From positions 31,679,992 to 31,743,991 of the forward strand of contig CM077600.1 of NCBI GenBank assembly GCA_039654915.1: 64,000 nucleotides of DNA, given 5' to 3'. This stretch comes from Aquilaria yunnanensis. Its lineage: Eukaryota > Streptophyta > Magnoliopsida > Malvales > Thymelaeaceae. Every line of letters begins with the position of its first letter. Positions within the stretch are counted from its first letter, which is position 1. The notes beneath the pieces were generated by a model. It was not told the DNA's origin and did not search any database. It worked only from the letters and a program-made list of their open reading frames with translations. A program made the position numbers and the translations under genes. Below are positions 1-11,901 of the stretch, one piece after another.

Positions 1-440
1 AATAACAATTACTTCCATTAAAATAAAAAATCCATATTTACAATATGGATTAAATTGTTTAAATTTCACCAAATTCCGTGTCCAAATGACTCGGCAGAGT
101 CCATGGTTCGGAATAAAAATCTTCCGTGTCCAAATGACTCGGCAGAGTCCATGGTTCGGAAGTATAAAATTTCATACAAATTAATTAATTTAAAAAAATC
201 CACATTTCGACTAATCCAGTTAAAATTTCTAATTTTGAAAATTAACTGAAAATTATTTAAAAGCAAAGCAAAACAAAATTAAAATCAACTAAGGTGCCAA
301 TTTTTGGGCGTTTTAACAAAGTTGTTTTAACGTAACCGTACTCCCGATCTCCGAACTCTCGCAGACCATATTTTAGGTATCCAATCGACCTAAGAAAAAC
401 AGATTGGTGGCGACTCCCGAAAACCCGACGTTGCCACAAT
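1..440. repeat. LTR-retrotransposon-like fragment at window edge
   Basis: There is no coding sequence. The right part (about 290-440) has a run ending in GGTGGCGACTCCCGAAAACC followed by GACGTTGCCACA. This resembles the end of plant Ty3-type LTRs or the leader next to them, which is recognition from memory rather than a match I could run. It also contains a 40-bp direct repeat, listed separately. The left boundary lies outside the window, so neither full structure nor strand can be given. Confidence 0.35.
74..161. repeat. Two-copy 40-bp tandem repeat, period 48
   Basis: Positions 74-113 and 122-161 are identical over 40 bp and separated by 8 bp. Each unit contains the short inverted repeat GACTCGGCAGAGTC (5-bp stem, 4-base loop). 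Such repeats are common in LTR U3 regions, which fits the surrounding fragment. No regulatory role can be shown. Confidence 0.8.
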
Positions 441-2268
441 ATGTTACTTTAATGGTACTTTTGTTATATGTTCATTATTTCATGCATCGCTTTGCAACAA
501 CGAATATAGTTAGAGGGCAGATGCTGTAAGTTTTCATTTTGACCATTACTTTAAATGTGGACTTTATGCCACACTTGCTACCATGTCGGACTTCCATCAA
601 TGATAGATGGAGGGTTGCTAACAGAAGCTTATTTTTGTAACAAGATGTTAGTTTAATGTTACTTTTGCTATATTCTTTAGTCCATGTATAGATTTGCAAC
701 AAATAATATAGTTTGAGAGTAGATAGTGCAATTTAGCATATTGCACCTGTATCAAATTTAGTGATGGATTTGGTACTTATAATATTATCTAATGTTATGC
801 ATGCATGCATATATACATACATTCATGTTAACTACTTTCTATGTGCACTACGGACCAACCCCTATCGTAGCCTCATTTCATGCTTCATAGAAAGGTTAGA
901 AGAACCAGTCACACACCCATAAAAAATATAGTGAATTAATTTTCACATAAGTCCAAATTGACCAACAAAAATAAACCAAATACAATAACCTACCTAAATG
1001 TTGAAAGCAAACTCTACACTAATGGAACCATAATATAGCCAATACACACACAAATTCCAAATTGTAGCAAATGCATATTGGAAACCAATCATCCACCTTC
1101 TCACCACAACACCCTTTCCACTGTCGGACACTAAAACACAAAGACCCACCAACACTAAGACAGACCATCCTAAAGTTAAATGCCAAAAACCTGGAACCCA
1201 CCAACATTAAGACCACTTATTGAATCACAACTCAATTAATTCATATAGAAAAGAAAATTTTCACGCTGCCAAACAAACAGCCCCAAGCACCATAATAGTC
1301 ATCGAAATTCAATTGAGAGCTATAATTTGATCAACCTTCCCCATTATCACCATTGTAGCAAATTCCGCCCTAAACCACATCCCATAGCAACCGACTTTAC
1401 CTCCAAAAAATCTAGATGATGTTGTTAATGAATCAATGAAATCAACTGCCCATATCATCAACACACCACCTACCCCACTACCGTATACCGAAAACCAACC
1501 ACCTGCATCATTAACACACCAACTGCCTCACCGCTAGACACTGAAAATTAGAATTCCACACAACTCAAAATTATACTTTCCTTTGAAGCTGCACACTAGA
1601 ACTCCACACATTTGTCAATGACATTGGGTGAAACCATCATCTCTTTCTATCTTTCCCACGCCAAACTATAGGCCTTAATGGGAGAAGTGAAAAAACGTCA
1701 TCGCTGCATGCCACTAAAACACCAGAACAAAAAGAAAGCTATCAAGAACCAAGGCACCAAGGCAGCCACAACAGTTAAAACACCACAGAAAATGATGTCA
1801 TTTTGAACACCAAAATAAGTGCCATAAAAAAACTAAGACAACTACCACAATTAAAACATTACAGAAAATGATGTCATTTAAATTACTATTCTTCAAATAG
1901 TATTCTTCCCCTCACCTTTTAATATAGAGAAAGAATATGCTTTTAGTAGATATGTCATTCCCTCACAGTTTGGTCAAAACCAAAAACTTCCATGTTTTTG
2001 AAATCTCATTTACCCCTATTAGGTTTTTTTATACTTACAATTCATTTTAATCATTAAAAACTCCCTATATATCTAGTAGTTGAAATAAAAAATAAAAAAT
2101 ATTTGGAACCAAAAGTATCTAGACAGGCCCACATAAAAATGAATATAATGGTGAATATGATGATATACCAAATACAAAAGGTTGAATATGCCAAAGACAA
2201 TTATGATCTTTAACTCTTGTAAGACACTAGGTTCGTTCATTTGTACTTGGCTAGATATTATATTTAAT
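441..2268. other. Intergenic; old tandem duplication at 441-840
   Basis: No gene is recognisable. Around 441-530 and 645-735 two diverged copies (period about 204 bp) share a motif beginning ATGTTA.TTTAATG and later TTTGCAACAA, so an old tandem duplication of about 200 bp is likely. From about 900 to 1900 the sequence is A- and C-rich with many CCACCA-like words, has no long open frame and looks like decayed repeat DNA. Confidence 0.4.
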
Positions 2269-2612
2269 CAATTCATTTTAATTTAAGTCAACTGACTTAT
2301 TTTTACTTTTATATTTATTTTTTACCTGAAATTAATTTTATTTAAAAGCTAATATTATGTAAATACAATAATCTATTTAAAAGTAAATTTTCATAATGTT
2401 TTTAAATTTTTATAATTTTTTTATTTTTTAATACCTTAAACTAAAAAAATTCATAAAAAATTAGTAAGATTACAAAAATTATATTTTCAGTAGATTATTG
2501 CAGCTATATAATATATTTTTTTAATTAAAATTAGTTCCAGATAAAAAAGAACATAAGAATAAAAATAAATCATTTTGAAGTCAATTAACTTAAGTTAAAA
2601 CGAATTGGGTGT
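2269..2612. mobile_element. AT-rich hairpin MITE, copy A
   Basis: The left arm reads inward as an AT-rich stretch (TTTTAATTTAAGTCAACTGA, then TTTTACCTGAAATTAATTTTA). The reverse complement of the right arm reads almost the same (TTTTAACTTAAGTTAATTGA, then TTTTTATCTGGAACTAATTTTA). The two halves form a foldback with arms of roughly 170 bp and no coding capacity. Related copies lie at 13,340-13,600, 14,400-14,737 and, split, at 14,300-14,945, so this is a repeated family. Arms this long fit a non-autonomous DNA transposon. I could not assign a superfamily because no target duplication is clear. Confidence 0.65.
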
Positions 2613-5600
2613 TAATCTTTATGATTAGTTATATTTTGTACTTTACTATAGTCATGGGTTAGTGATTTTAATGTATAAAATGTATGAGACCACTCATACA
2701 AAAACACACGATTTCTTTGAATAATTTCCCGCGGTTATTTATTAGATCATTTTCTTGAAATATAAGTGTATGATGTTGTCTTAATTTAACATTAAACATT
2801 TTATCGTGAGATGATGTTAATATATATCTGTGTCCCTACAAAATTTCCAAAGCATGCACACACATGGAATTGCTTTATTCAGTTCTCTTCGAAGAAAGTA
2901 TTGTCGACCAAAAGGGAACAAAATAAAACCCTTTATATATCCACCAGTCTTCAATGAGATGAACAGCAATTGGCAGAATTTTGCTGATAAACTCCGTGAC
3001 TCTTTTATCGAGAAATTTAAATTTCGTGAGCGTATTAATACTACTACAGACACACACTTGTACATCCTCAGAGAGGCTGCATTAATATTGTGATTCAATT
3101 AATTGTTAGTAGTACTGTCCACATATCATTAATACATATAAATATTCAAATATATATGATTACCTCTATATATGCTATGCATTCTCCGAAAATTACAATT
3201 GAATTATTATTTATGAGTCTGTTTCATTAAATTGAATACTCTTAGACGCGATCGTTTTACATAATTAAAAGCTATGAACTAATCTATATGTATGGAGAAT
3301 AAAGTTTATATATTTGATTTAATGAAAAAGTTGACGCAGTGCTCGACAAGTTGTTCAATAGTCATCCATTCAGTTCATGGTGGGAATAAGATTGCAGGTG
3401 TGTGTACCATGTGTACCCTAAAGTCTAAAGTAATAGGCAAAGATCCAATTAAAATGGAATTGATAATAAATGTGCAACTTTGAATATTCTCAAATTTGAA
3501 GGGCTCCACGCCTTAAGTCAAAAAGATTCGGGCGGTTTCTTTTGGACATTTCTTTCTGCCTTTGCCTGCCTCCCTCCCAGCCAAGTCCCCTCCCCCATCA
3601 CTTTTGAATTTGTCTCTTCTCCCACGTGCCAGCTAGGTCCCTGTTCTTAGTCCTTACCACCCCTCACTCCGTTCGTATTCTTTTTCTTTCTGCTTGAAGC
3701 CTCCAACTCTATCACGTCACGGCTGGTCGCCTCGATCGCCAGAATCAATGGGCGATTTTTGTTGGAGAAACTTCAAAAAGTTCCCAATTTGGGAACTAAG
3801 GGTTAATTCGGTTGGTTTTATAAAGTTTAAGGTGTTGATAAGTGTGATTTCATGTGCATTAGCTGTCATTAGAAATTCGCCCATGTCTCTTAACTACATT
3901 GTAGCCTCCAAACCTAACTAGCATGCATTGACAAAAACACTTATACATACATACATTCATATGTACATATATTCACACATTTTAATATAAACTAGATTCA
4001 CTAGGTTAAGATTAAAATGAGGTAAAATCCATATAAGGTCATCTAGTTTATTTTTATATTCTAAATGGGTGCCTGACTTTTAAGTTTGATCTGATAAATT
4101 ACCTAATCTCATATTACGTGTCTCAACTGAGTGCTTTCTACAAATTTTATAGTTAAATTGAATGAAAAATATTAATATTATATTAATTAACACTAAAATA
4201 AATTTAAAATTACAATTTTAGTTTTCAAACTTTTTTAACCAACAGATTAAAATATTCACTTTTCTGATCGATTTTAAATGCCAGGTAGTAATAACAAATA
4301 GCTGGTGGAAAGGATTATGATAGTCAATGTGGGATCACACAAGAGCCAAGAAGTTGCAGATTAACAGGTCTAGGTGACTTCTAAGTTTAATCAAATATAC
4401 AAGGCATATTTCGGGGCTAAACTAAAAGTCGACATAATTTTTATTTTCTTCAATGTTTTCCTTACACGTATATTTGTTTATTTCTCTAATTCCTAAATAT
4501 ATATATCGAATTAAACAAATTCTTCCTCGTGGCCGTGACTCTTCTGATAATGAGGATACTCGGCCTCGTAGCTCACTTGTGAGAATACCCATGTCTCCGT
4601 AACAAAAATGCAACATTAAATTAAATGTGGTTAGCACAACATAATACTATTATTTGCTTTACTTGAAAAATATTTCTTAGAGAAAAAGAAAAAAAAAAAG
4701 GAAAAGAAAGTTGTTCCCGTTTGAAAAAAAAAAAAACAACATGACTGGATAGTACTACTTTGTGGAGCTCTAACCGACGTTTTATTTTCAAGCTTGTTGA
4801 ATTTGAAAACTGGCCCAGCTGTCTCACTCTTGTGGTTGACATGATTTCACTTTGGCATTTGTTTTTTCTATCGACTATTCGGAGGGACCGGACCAGAGCC
4901 GAGCCAAACTTACAAATGGTTGGTTATGGTGGTGGTGGCCTCCTCATAAAGCAAAGTTAGTGTTGCATAAATTAAGGTTTCCTGACTTTTAACTTGAACG
5001 TCAAAAAGGAGAGATTGGCGGCAAAGATTTACCCCTTTATTGCCCCACAGAAAAGAAAAAAACCTTTTCTGTAATCAAAAACATTTTTTGCCATTGTTTT
5101 GAAAAAAAATATACAATCAATAGGCATAGTAATCTTTTAAGAAAGGAGAATTTTTCTTCTTCTCATTGGCAATTGCCTGAAATTTTCTTATGTTTCATGT
5201 AATGCTATGGTACAATAATATATATAAATATATAAAGGCTTTTTATTGCGGGTTCCTTCCACACTATATATCCGTAACATATTTTATTTCGCTTAATTAC
5301 AAAGGTTTCGTTGCTAAGGGATTTTTAACTCACAGCCTACTCGATCCCATGCCCTCATCAAATCTAACTTTAACTTGGACTTGATGGCTTCGCTAATTAT
5401 TAGAAACATTCGTCATTGTTGCTGGCCATTCAGAAAACAGCTGGATATGTAATCTAAAGTTAAGTGCAACCTAAAGTCAACTTTTACTTGGGGGTTAGTT
5501 AGAAATCTATAAAAGCTCAGAGTTGAAATTGAAAATTTAAGGCTCTCTGTAGAAATTGGAAAGAGAAAAACTGGCCAGACATGGATGACATATAGGCCCA

Positions 5601-5930
5601 AATTCCCTTCCTTGTTGAATTGTATTACGTGACGGAGGCTTTTTTCGATTCGTTTCATTTTTGGCTAAGTACGTACCTGAGGGACCGAAGTGGGTCGCAT
5701 GTTGCTAATTGTATCCGTTATCCCACATCCGTGGATGTTGCTTGTTGGTTAATTTGATATCCATTCTCACATGATGACAAATGAATAACGAATCAAAACT
5801 TTTGACAAGTTTTATTTTTTGTTTATTATTTGTATTCAAACGTTTTATTGGGCGATATTCACGTGGAAATTAGCATAACATGATTACCAATTAATTTCCT
5901 AAAATCTATAAAAAAAAAAAGAAGGAATAT
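2613..5930. other. Intergenic, no recognisable gene
   Basis: Short open frames occur (for example 2830-3093 plus, 87 codons; 3694-3921 plus, 75 codons), but neither resembles a family I know and base composition does not separate them from flanking DNA. About 3,520-3,700 is unusually C/T-rich. A stretch near 4,015-4,260 looks like a degraded MITE, at low certainty. Confidence 0.4.
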
Positions 5931-5960
5931 GTGTGTGTGTGTGTGGGGGGGGGGGGGGGG
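5931..5960. repeat. (GT)7 followed by poly-G microsatellite
   Basis: Seven GT dinucleotides run directly into sixteen G residues. This is a simple-sequence tract, prone to length change and to sequencing error. Confidence 0.9.
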
Positions 5961-7199
5961 ACAAGAAAGAAGATATATAAACATATTATAGATGACGTTA
6001 TAATTTTTTGCATTAATATATAGGGTCGTAATTAAATGTTGTTAATTTATAAAACCAATAATTGTCTTAAATCAAAGGGTTAGCTACATATATGGTAATC
6101 AGAAGCATTTTACAGGCACCGGGCAATAGTATTTATCATGATGGTCTGTGAATGACGAATAATCACTCATATATATGTTTCTTAAAATCTTAAAGATACG
6201 AGTTATATTTGGTATTATTTATTTATTTATTTTGTACAGGAAAGTGCTTATGGGAGGAATATTCAAACTTAGGTCATAGCCCGGGCAATGTACCCTTCTA
6301 CTAATTGAGGCAGCTGGTGGAACCGATTACACTTATGTTAAACTCTAGTTAAATTACATTTACCCGATGAGATTTAAAACCTTACGCTTACCTCTCCATT
6401 TTTTTTCCCACGTTGATCAAGAAAAAGAGAGGAAATATAATAATTTAAAATTTTAATTAAGTATCATAAAATTATTGGATATTTTAAGTTTATTAGAATA
6501 TACTTATTAGATTGTCTTATATTTATAGTGAAAAAAAATTACTAATAGTTTAGATTATTCATTAATTATTAAAAAATTATTGAGCAATCTACATCATGAT
6601 CTTAATGTTAATGTTAGATGGGATAAAAAATGTGGGGTAAGTATAGATTCCAATATGACCTTAAGTGAAATAATTTAATGATATGTTTAACGTTGAATTA
6701 GATATTTTTTTTATACACCAAGTACTGTATCTTTGTGTTTAGTAGGCAAATACTAATCCACTTAAGATATTGTCAGACATTACAACAAAAATCTTTCCAA
6801 AGTAATCTTTTCTATACACAAGTTTTTGAATTGAATTCAGAATCTTTTATTTAATGTGCTTGAGCACTTTCACTTATATCAACTTGCGTTGATGCGTTGA
6901 ATTAGTATTATTATAACATCTCACACATTTGTCAACTTTTTCATTTATACGTAGCTTCTACCGCCAACAAGGAGAGGAAGATTAGACGTCATGGACAAGG
7001 CGTTGGGATAATTTGTGGATCTTGATCTGAAAAAGGAGTAGCTTGAATTGAACCCTCAACTCGCATTAAAGTGCCTAGTGATTTAAATTGGAGGAAATTG
7101 ACAAATCAAAGCAGCGTTCTCGTAACGTAACTTTGCCTTCGGGGGACCAAATTGGAAGATGGTATCAAGTGGAAGTTGCATTCGTTTGAACTACCGGAT
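5961..7199. other. Intergenic, no recognisable gene
   Basis: AT-rich sequence with no open frame worth calling and no clear repeat structure on reading. Confidence 0.4.
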
Positions 7200-8030
7200 T
7201 TGGTAAAATGAGCAAATTTGTTACTAAATTATAGGGATTGAGTAATTTTATTATTAAATTTTTTTACAGATAAACTTGTTATTAATGTTTTTACTCTAAA
7301 AAATTTTATTATTAGTTGTTAAATGATAAGAAATATTCTATTTGTTCAAATAATATTTCATGACACAATTTTTAAACTAGTCATCGTAAGTTTTCTCCTT
7401 AACCTCTAATTACTCAAACTTTTTATAACATCTAAATGAGTCAAAACCTTGTTTTGACCACGCATCCCCATTTGCCGAGCTTTCTTGTTTTCACCATTTT
7501 CATTGTTGTCGAGCAACCTTCAACTGTTACAGTTATCAATCATTTATTATAGAACTACAGCCCTTCTAGATTTAATCTCACGTATATCAATCGGACCTTA
7601 TTTGATTAAAGTTTTCTAATGAGCATTCTTAAGAGTGTTCCCAAGATGTGAGAAAAAGTAGAGGTAATGCCGGTAGTGGAAAAGGTGAAGGGTGTTGAAG
7701 GGTACAAGGTTTTGCTGGAGCAAAAACAATGGTGAAAATGATAGATTCAAAAATTTAGGGGCCATAGTACTATGTAAAAGAAACTTGGAATTGTAACTTC
7801 TAATTTTTTTATTTTGAAATTGTAACTTCTAATTTTTTTATTTATTCACATGTATCATGTTAAACAATTTTAACGGTCAGTGGTAGATTTGCTCCGAATG
7901 CAATTATTGATTACAAATTTGCACATTTTAAAAAGAAAAATGGCAACTTTGTTTGCAAAAAAAAAAACCTTTAATAACAAAATCACTTTATCTCGTATAA
8001 TTCAGTGGCAAATTTGCTCTTTTTGCTAAC
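7200..8030. mobile_element. Inverted-repeat non-autonomous DNA element
   Basis: The left end (AAAATGAGCAAATTTGTTAC, then TTTTATTATTAAA) is matched by the reverse complement of the right end (AAAAGAGCAAATTTGCCACT, then TTTTGTTATTAAA). This gives imperfect inverted arms of about 60 bp around 830 bp. Inside, a block of about 25 bp ending in TAACTTCTAATTTTTTTA occurs twice near 7,786-7,845. There is no coding capacity. The ends resemble MULE-type MITEs common in plants, but I did not find a clear 9-bp target duplication. Confidence 0.55.
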
Positions 8031-8814
8031 TTACTTATTGAAAATGTGTTTGCATTTGCAATTATTTTGCTTATAAATCTATGGTTTCAGTTTTTCAAAG
8101 TATTCTTACTAGGCTAGCTTAGCGGATTCCATCATCTTACCATTTCTATCTAGGGGTGTAAGATTTTAATCTTAACTCGAAACTTGACCATATTTTTCAG
8201 GTTAGAGTTGGGTCACAGGAGAGAATAAGTGATATTTGGGTTGACTTAAACCCGAACCGATTCAGATATGCAAAAATTGGGTTGGTTCGGTAAGACTCGA
8301 TTAACATAATTCCACTTTAAATTACTAATAATTCTTAGCCCATTTTTATTCCCAGGGCAATCCTATCTTAGCCCAAATCCACATATCTATACTATAAATA
8401 TTTAACTTAACCTCCCTAACCTTAATCCATCATAATACAGTTGCCACTCCCTTAACCCTCATTGCATCGTTGCCGTCGCTATCATCATTCTTCATCCGTT
8501 CTTTTTTTGCCTCTTTCGTGTCATTGTTCTGCATTTCTATTCGTCGTCCTTCGCTTCGTCCTCCCTCCCTCATTATCATTTGGCTTATTTCCTCCCTCCA
8601 TCACTCCGTCATTCGGCCTCCCTCCCTTATGATTGTTCGCCTCTAATGTGTATTTGTCATCCTCTGTCGCCATTGGTCAGATCATTGGTAGTTGACGATA
8701 ATAGCTAGAGGTGGGATGTTAGGTAAACCCTAGCCCTATATTTTAAAGTTAGGATTGGTTTAAGTTAGGAAGCAGAATTGGGTCTATTTGAGTTGGGAAA
8801 ATGACATCCACTTA

Positions 8815-11295
8815 TGACACGATCCCCGTGCCCCTGCCTGGGATACCCTGTGAGCGTTTGTCTCACGGTGGATTGTAATTGACTAGCTGGTTATGTGTGT
8901 GGATTAAATCCAATGCTACTAGTTGATTAACCTAGAAATGCAATATGTATGCACTTATGCTTTGACTTGGTTTATTAAAACCATAAAACATTTAATCATT
9001 TAGACATTTAGCCGGCTAAGTAAAATTCTATATAAATAAATACAAAATGCCAAAGCATATCAAAATCAACCTTTGAGTGATTAACTACACATACACCGCT
9101 CGTGAAAGCATTTATACATAAGTAACTAATGCTCTCACCCAGAGAACAATCCCCTGAGTCAATGACTCTTTATAACATAAATACTGGAGGCAAAATAAAG
9201 TACTGTATCAAAATACAAGACTTTGCTGAGATCTTTTACCCTAGCTCCCACTTTGGACTCCTGTCCCAGTGGCGAGTCTCACAAGTCCTCTGCCAAGTGC
9301 TACTAGGCTCTGCAGCCAAAGGAAGAAGCAAGTTAGTACCTCAACCTGACCAACAGACCAACTAAACACTTAAGCAAGCTAGAAACTTAAAGTTTCTCAA
9401 CTACCGTACCTTTACACACAAAAAGGTACTACCACGATAATCCTCAGCGATTATCCGGTCCTGCTACTCCAGGCTCTGCATAACAAACAGGGAGTGAGAA
9501 TTCAACATTCTCAGTAAGGGTCTTCGATGTACCTGCAAGAAAAAGCTAGGACTCTGGCTGCGAGCTCACACAGCATGAGGGTACTAGTCATATATATATA
9601 CTAGGTCGGTAGACCTCTCCTCAAGTAGTCCTCTGTATCAGGCCAAGCGTAATCACTTAGCAACCTGACACATATACAGGCCAAGCGCAATCACTTAGCA
9701 ACCTGACATATATATATATGGCCCAAGGGCGAACCTTAGCAAGCCCCAAACAATCATGAAACCTCTCACCTAATTGTTATGCAGGGGAATTTATGACGGG
9801 ACTTGTAGACTAGGCCGCAGGGCCTCTTTGATGTAAACTAGATGAACAAGGTTTCGCCTCGTGGCCTCGTGGCTCCGGCACGGCTAGGCCGACGAGGGTT
9901 CTAAACCTCTCACCTGAGCTATTGATAGCTAATTAAGTTCAATTGCAACATTTGTTTCCTTACTTGTTACCTAAGCAACTTACTTACCTCAAACAGTTCA
10001 AGAAAACTCATACTTCCGGTGGGACTTTCAGAAGTCTCGGAGTACCATCGGGATCCTCGGACCCTTAGGCACGTTCCGAACCTTCCGTAGTCTCGGTCGG
10101 GTCAACGTAGCAAAAAGTCAAACCCCCCATTTTTAGGTGTTGGCGCCGCGTCGCCAAAGGCAAAAGGAATTGGCGACGCGTCGCCAACGAACAAACGCTC
10201 TGTGACCGAAAAATGAATTGGTGACGCGTCGCCAATCGTCGGGCGAATTGGCGCCGCGTCGCCAATTCTGCAGAAATGCAGAATTTGGCCGTTTGCTGCT
10301 ATGAACTTTGGCAACCAAATACATATAGCAAACATGCATCAAAAGTTACCAAATTTCATACACATGAAGCACATGTTGCAAGGAACAAAACCAACTATCA
10401 AAGCTAAACTATGATGCATTAGAAACATCAAACCAATCCTTCGAATTTAGCTAGTCCATCATAATTCCCAAAACGTTTCTTCACACCATACCCAAAAATT
10501 ACTCAATTTTCTCAATCCATTTCAATCCAAAAGCAATCCAACAACTTAAAAACACTTTCTCCCTTACCTTAACACCAAGAACAAGCAAGAATTCGAGCTC
10601 CTCCTCCCTCAACCAAGCTTCCAAAGTTCTACACAAAACCATACCAAAACAAAGCTCTAAAACACCAAAAACACATCTTCTAACCAAAACCCAAGCTTCC
10701 AATCAACCAAATAACACAAATTCAATCAAGAACATAAATCATACCTCGTTCAAAAACAGGGGATGGAGAAAAACGCCCTTTCAAGCTTCAAAAACAAGGA
10801 TTCAAGCTTGAAAATGCATCCTCCAAGCTTAAACACCCTTAATTGCGCCTCTTGACACCAAGATCACTTGATTCCAAGTTCAATTTGAGAGAGAAATGAG
10901 TGAGGGAAGCTTAAGAACGTGTTAATGGCAGCTTCTCCCCCTCTTTCCCTTCTTAAACCCTCACTTAGCACCAAGATCACCAAGGTTTCAAGTTTTGTGC
11001 AATTAGGTCCCCCATTTTTGTAACTTAACAGTTCTTGATTAAATTCTTGTCTATTTGTTGAGTTTGAGTTAAGGTTAAAAGTTAAGTTCTAAAAATTCAT
11101 TTTAAAACACTCGGGACTCGTCCCGGCCACTCAGGGTGCAAAATTACCATTTTGCCCCTGAACTTAGTTCAGAGCTTTATTCTTGTCGGAACTTAGTGAA
11201 CTTTGGCAAACTTCTTAATTCTTGCTAGGCAAACTTAAATTAAACTTCTACACTAAATTCTAAAGTCCTTACCTCCCACTAGAAGGGCCGTAACA
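8815..11295. mobile_element. Solo LTR, 2,481 bp, with 5-bp target duplication
   Basis: The element begins TGACACGATCCC and ends GGGCCGTAACA, so it has the TG...CA ends of an LTR. It is flanked by a perfect 5-bp direct repeat ACTTA (8,810-8,814 and 11,296-11,300). There are no gag or pol traces, so this is a solo LTR left by recombination between LTRs. Starts and ends of this kind and LTRs of this size are typical of plant Ty3-type elements (inference). It contains the array of 18-bp palindromes at 10,140-10,265. It sits inside the hAT-like element 8,151-11,361 and is therefore younger than it. Confidence 0.75.
10140..10265. repeat. Array of four 18-bp GC-rich palindromes
   Basis: Units lie at 10,140-10,157, 10,170-10,187, 10,218-10,235 and 10,248-10,265, so starts are spaced 30, 48 and 30 bp. 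The consensus TTGGCGACGCGTCGCCAA is a perfect palindrome and the second unit matches it exactly; the others differ by one base. The array is strikingly GC-rich within an AT-rich window. Upstream is GGTCAACGTAGCAAAAAGTC, a variant of which also lies near the second array at 25.2 kb. Function is unknown. Confidence 0.85.
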
Positions 11296-11373
11296 ACTTA
11301 TGGCTTAAAAAAAATTAGGTTTGAGCCAGAACCCGACCCAAAACTCAATTCTTACACCCTGTTCATTAAATTT

Positions 11374-11901
11374 TGTTGGGAAAAATTCTCTAATCACTTA
11401 TCATACACAGCGGAATAACAAACATAATCAATCAAGCATACATGAATTTCACGTGGTTCGGCTCATAACTAGCCTACATCCATAGATAAGAGAAAATTTA
11501 CTTAAACAAAATATAGAGATTACAGTAAAAGTATGTCATTAGTTCTCACATTGGCCTATGAATCCCCACATACTACTGACAACCTTAATACTTTAACCTT
11601 ACATAATTACAAGATATAAGAATCATAAAAGGCTTCTCGTCCTAGTTCTCTCCGGCCTCCAGACCTCTCATCACTCTTGAAACCCTCACATATTGCATTT
11701 TCACCACATTAGCTTTTATCTCATACTCAAAACTCTAACACAATAAACCTTTTTATAAGCCACACACAAACCAAAACCATATCAAAATAGAAAAACTAAA
11801 TCTCAAATGAATAAGAAAACTAAAACCAAATCTAAAAACATAAACATAAACCCAATCCTAAACAAACTAAAATTTTTAAGCTTCTTAAATTTGGGCCAAC
11901 A
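11374..11901. mobile_element. Copia-type LTR remnant
   Basis: A 528-bp segment begins TGTTGGGAAAAATTC and ends TTGGGCCAACA, the symmetric TGTTGG...CCAACA ends typical of many plant Copia LTRs. It also holds a CACGTGGTTCGGCTC block that I have seen in plant repeats. No matching 5-bp flanks are visible (AATTT versus AACCC) and there is no primer site beside it. It is a solo LTR with mutated flanks or a fragment, with orientation unknown. Confidence 0.45.

Larger units (their letters stand above)
8151..11361. mobile_element. hAT-like non-autonomous element, split by a solo LTR
   Basis: The left end TAGGGGTGTAAGA is matched by the right end TTCTTACACCCTG, whose reverse complement is CAGGGTGTAAGAA. 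Both ends run into blocks rich in GGGTTGG or AACCCGA words. Without the nested LTR (8,815-11,295) the element is about 730 bp. A relative lies at 18,531-19,300, with the same AAGGGTGTAAG start and similar interior. The C/T-rich internal part encodes nothing convincing. hAT affiliation rests only on the look of the ends. Confidence 0.55.

Noticed and set aside
74..161. Possible CRISPR-like repeat pair
   Set aside because: Only two units with an 8-bp gap, in a plant nuclear genome. It is an ordinary tandem repeat.
10065..10342. Minus-strand frames with repeated LATRRQF-like units
   Set aside because: They are the translation of the palindrome array in a solo LTR. The DNA palindrome, not the peptide, explains the repetition.
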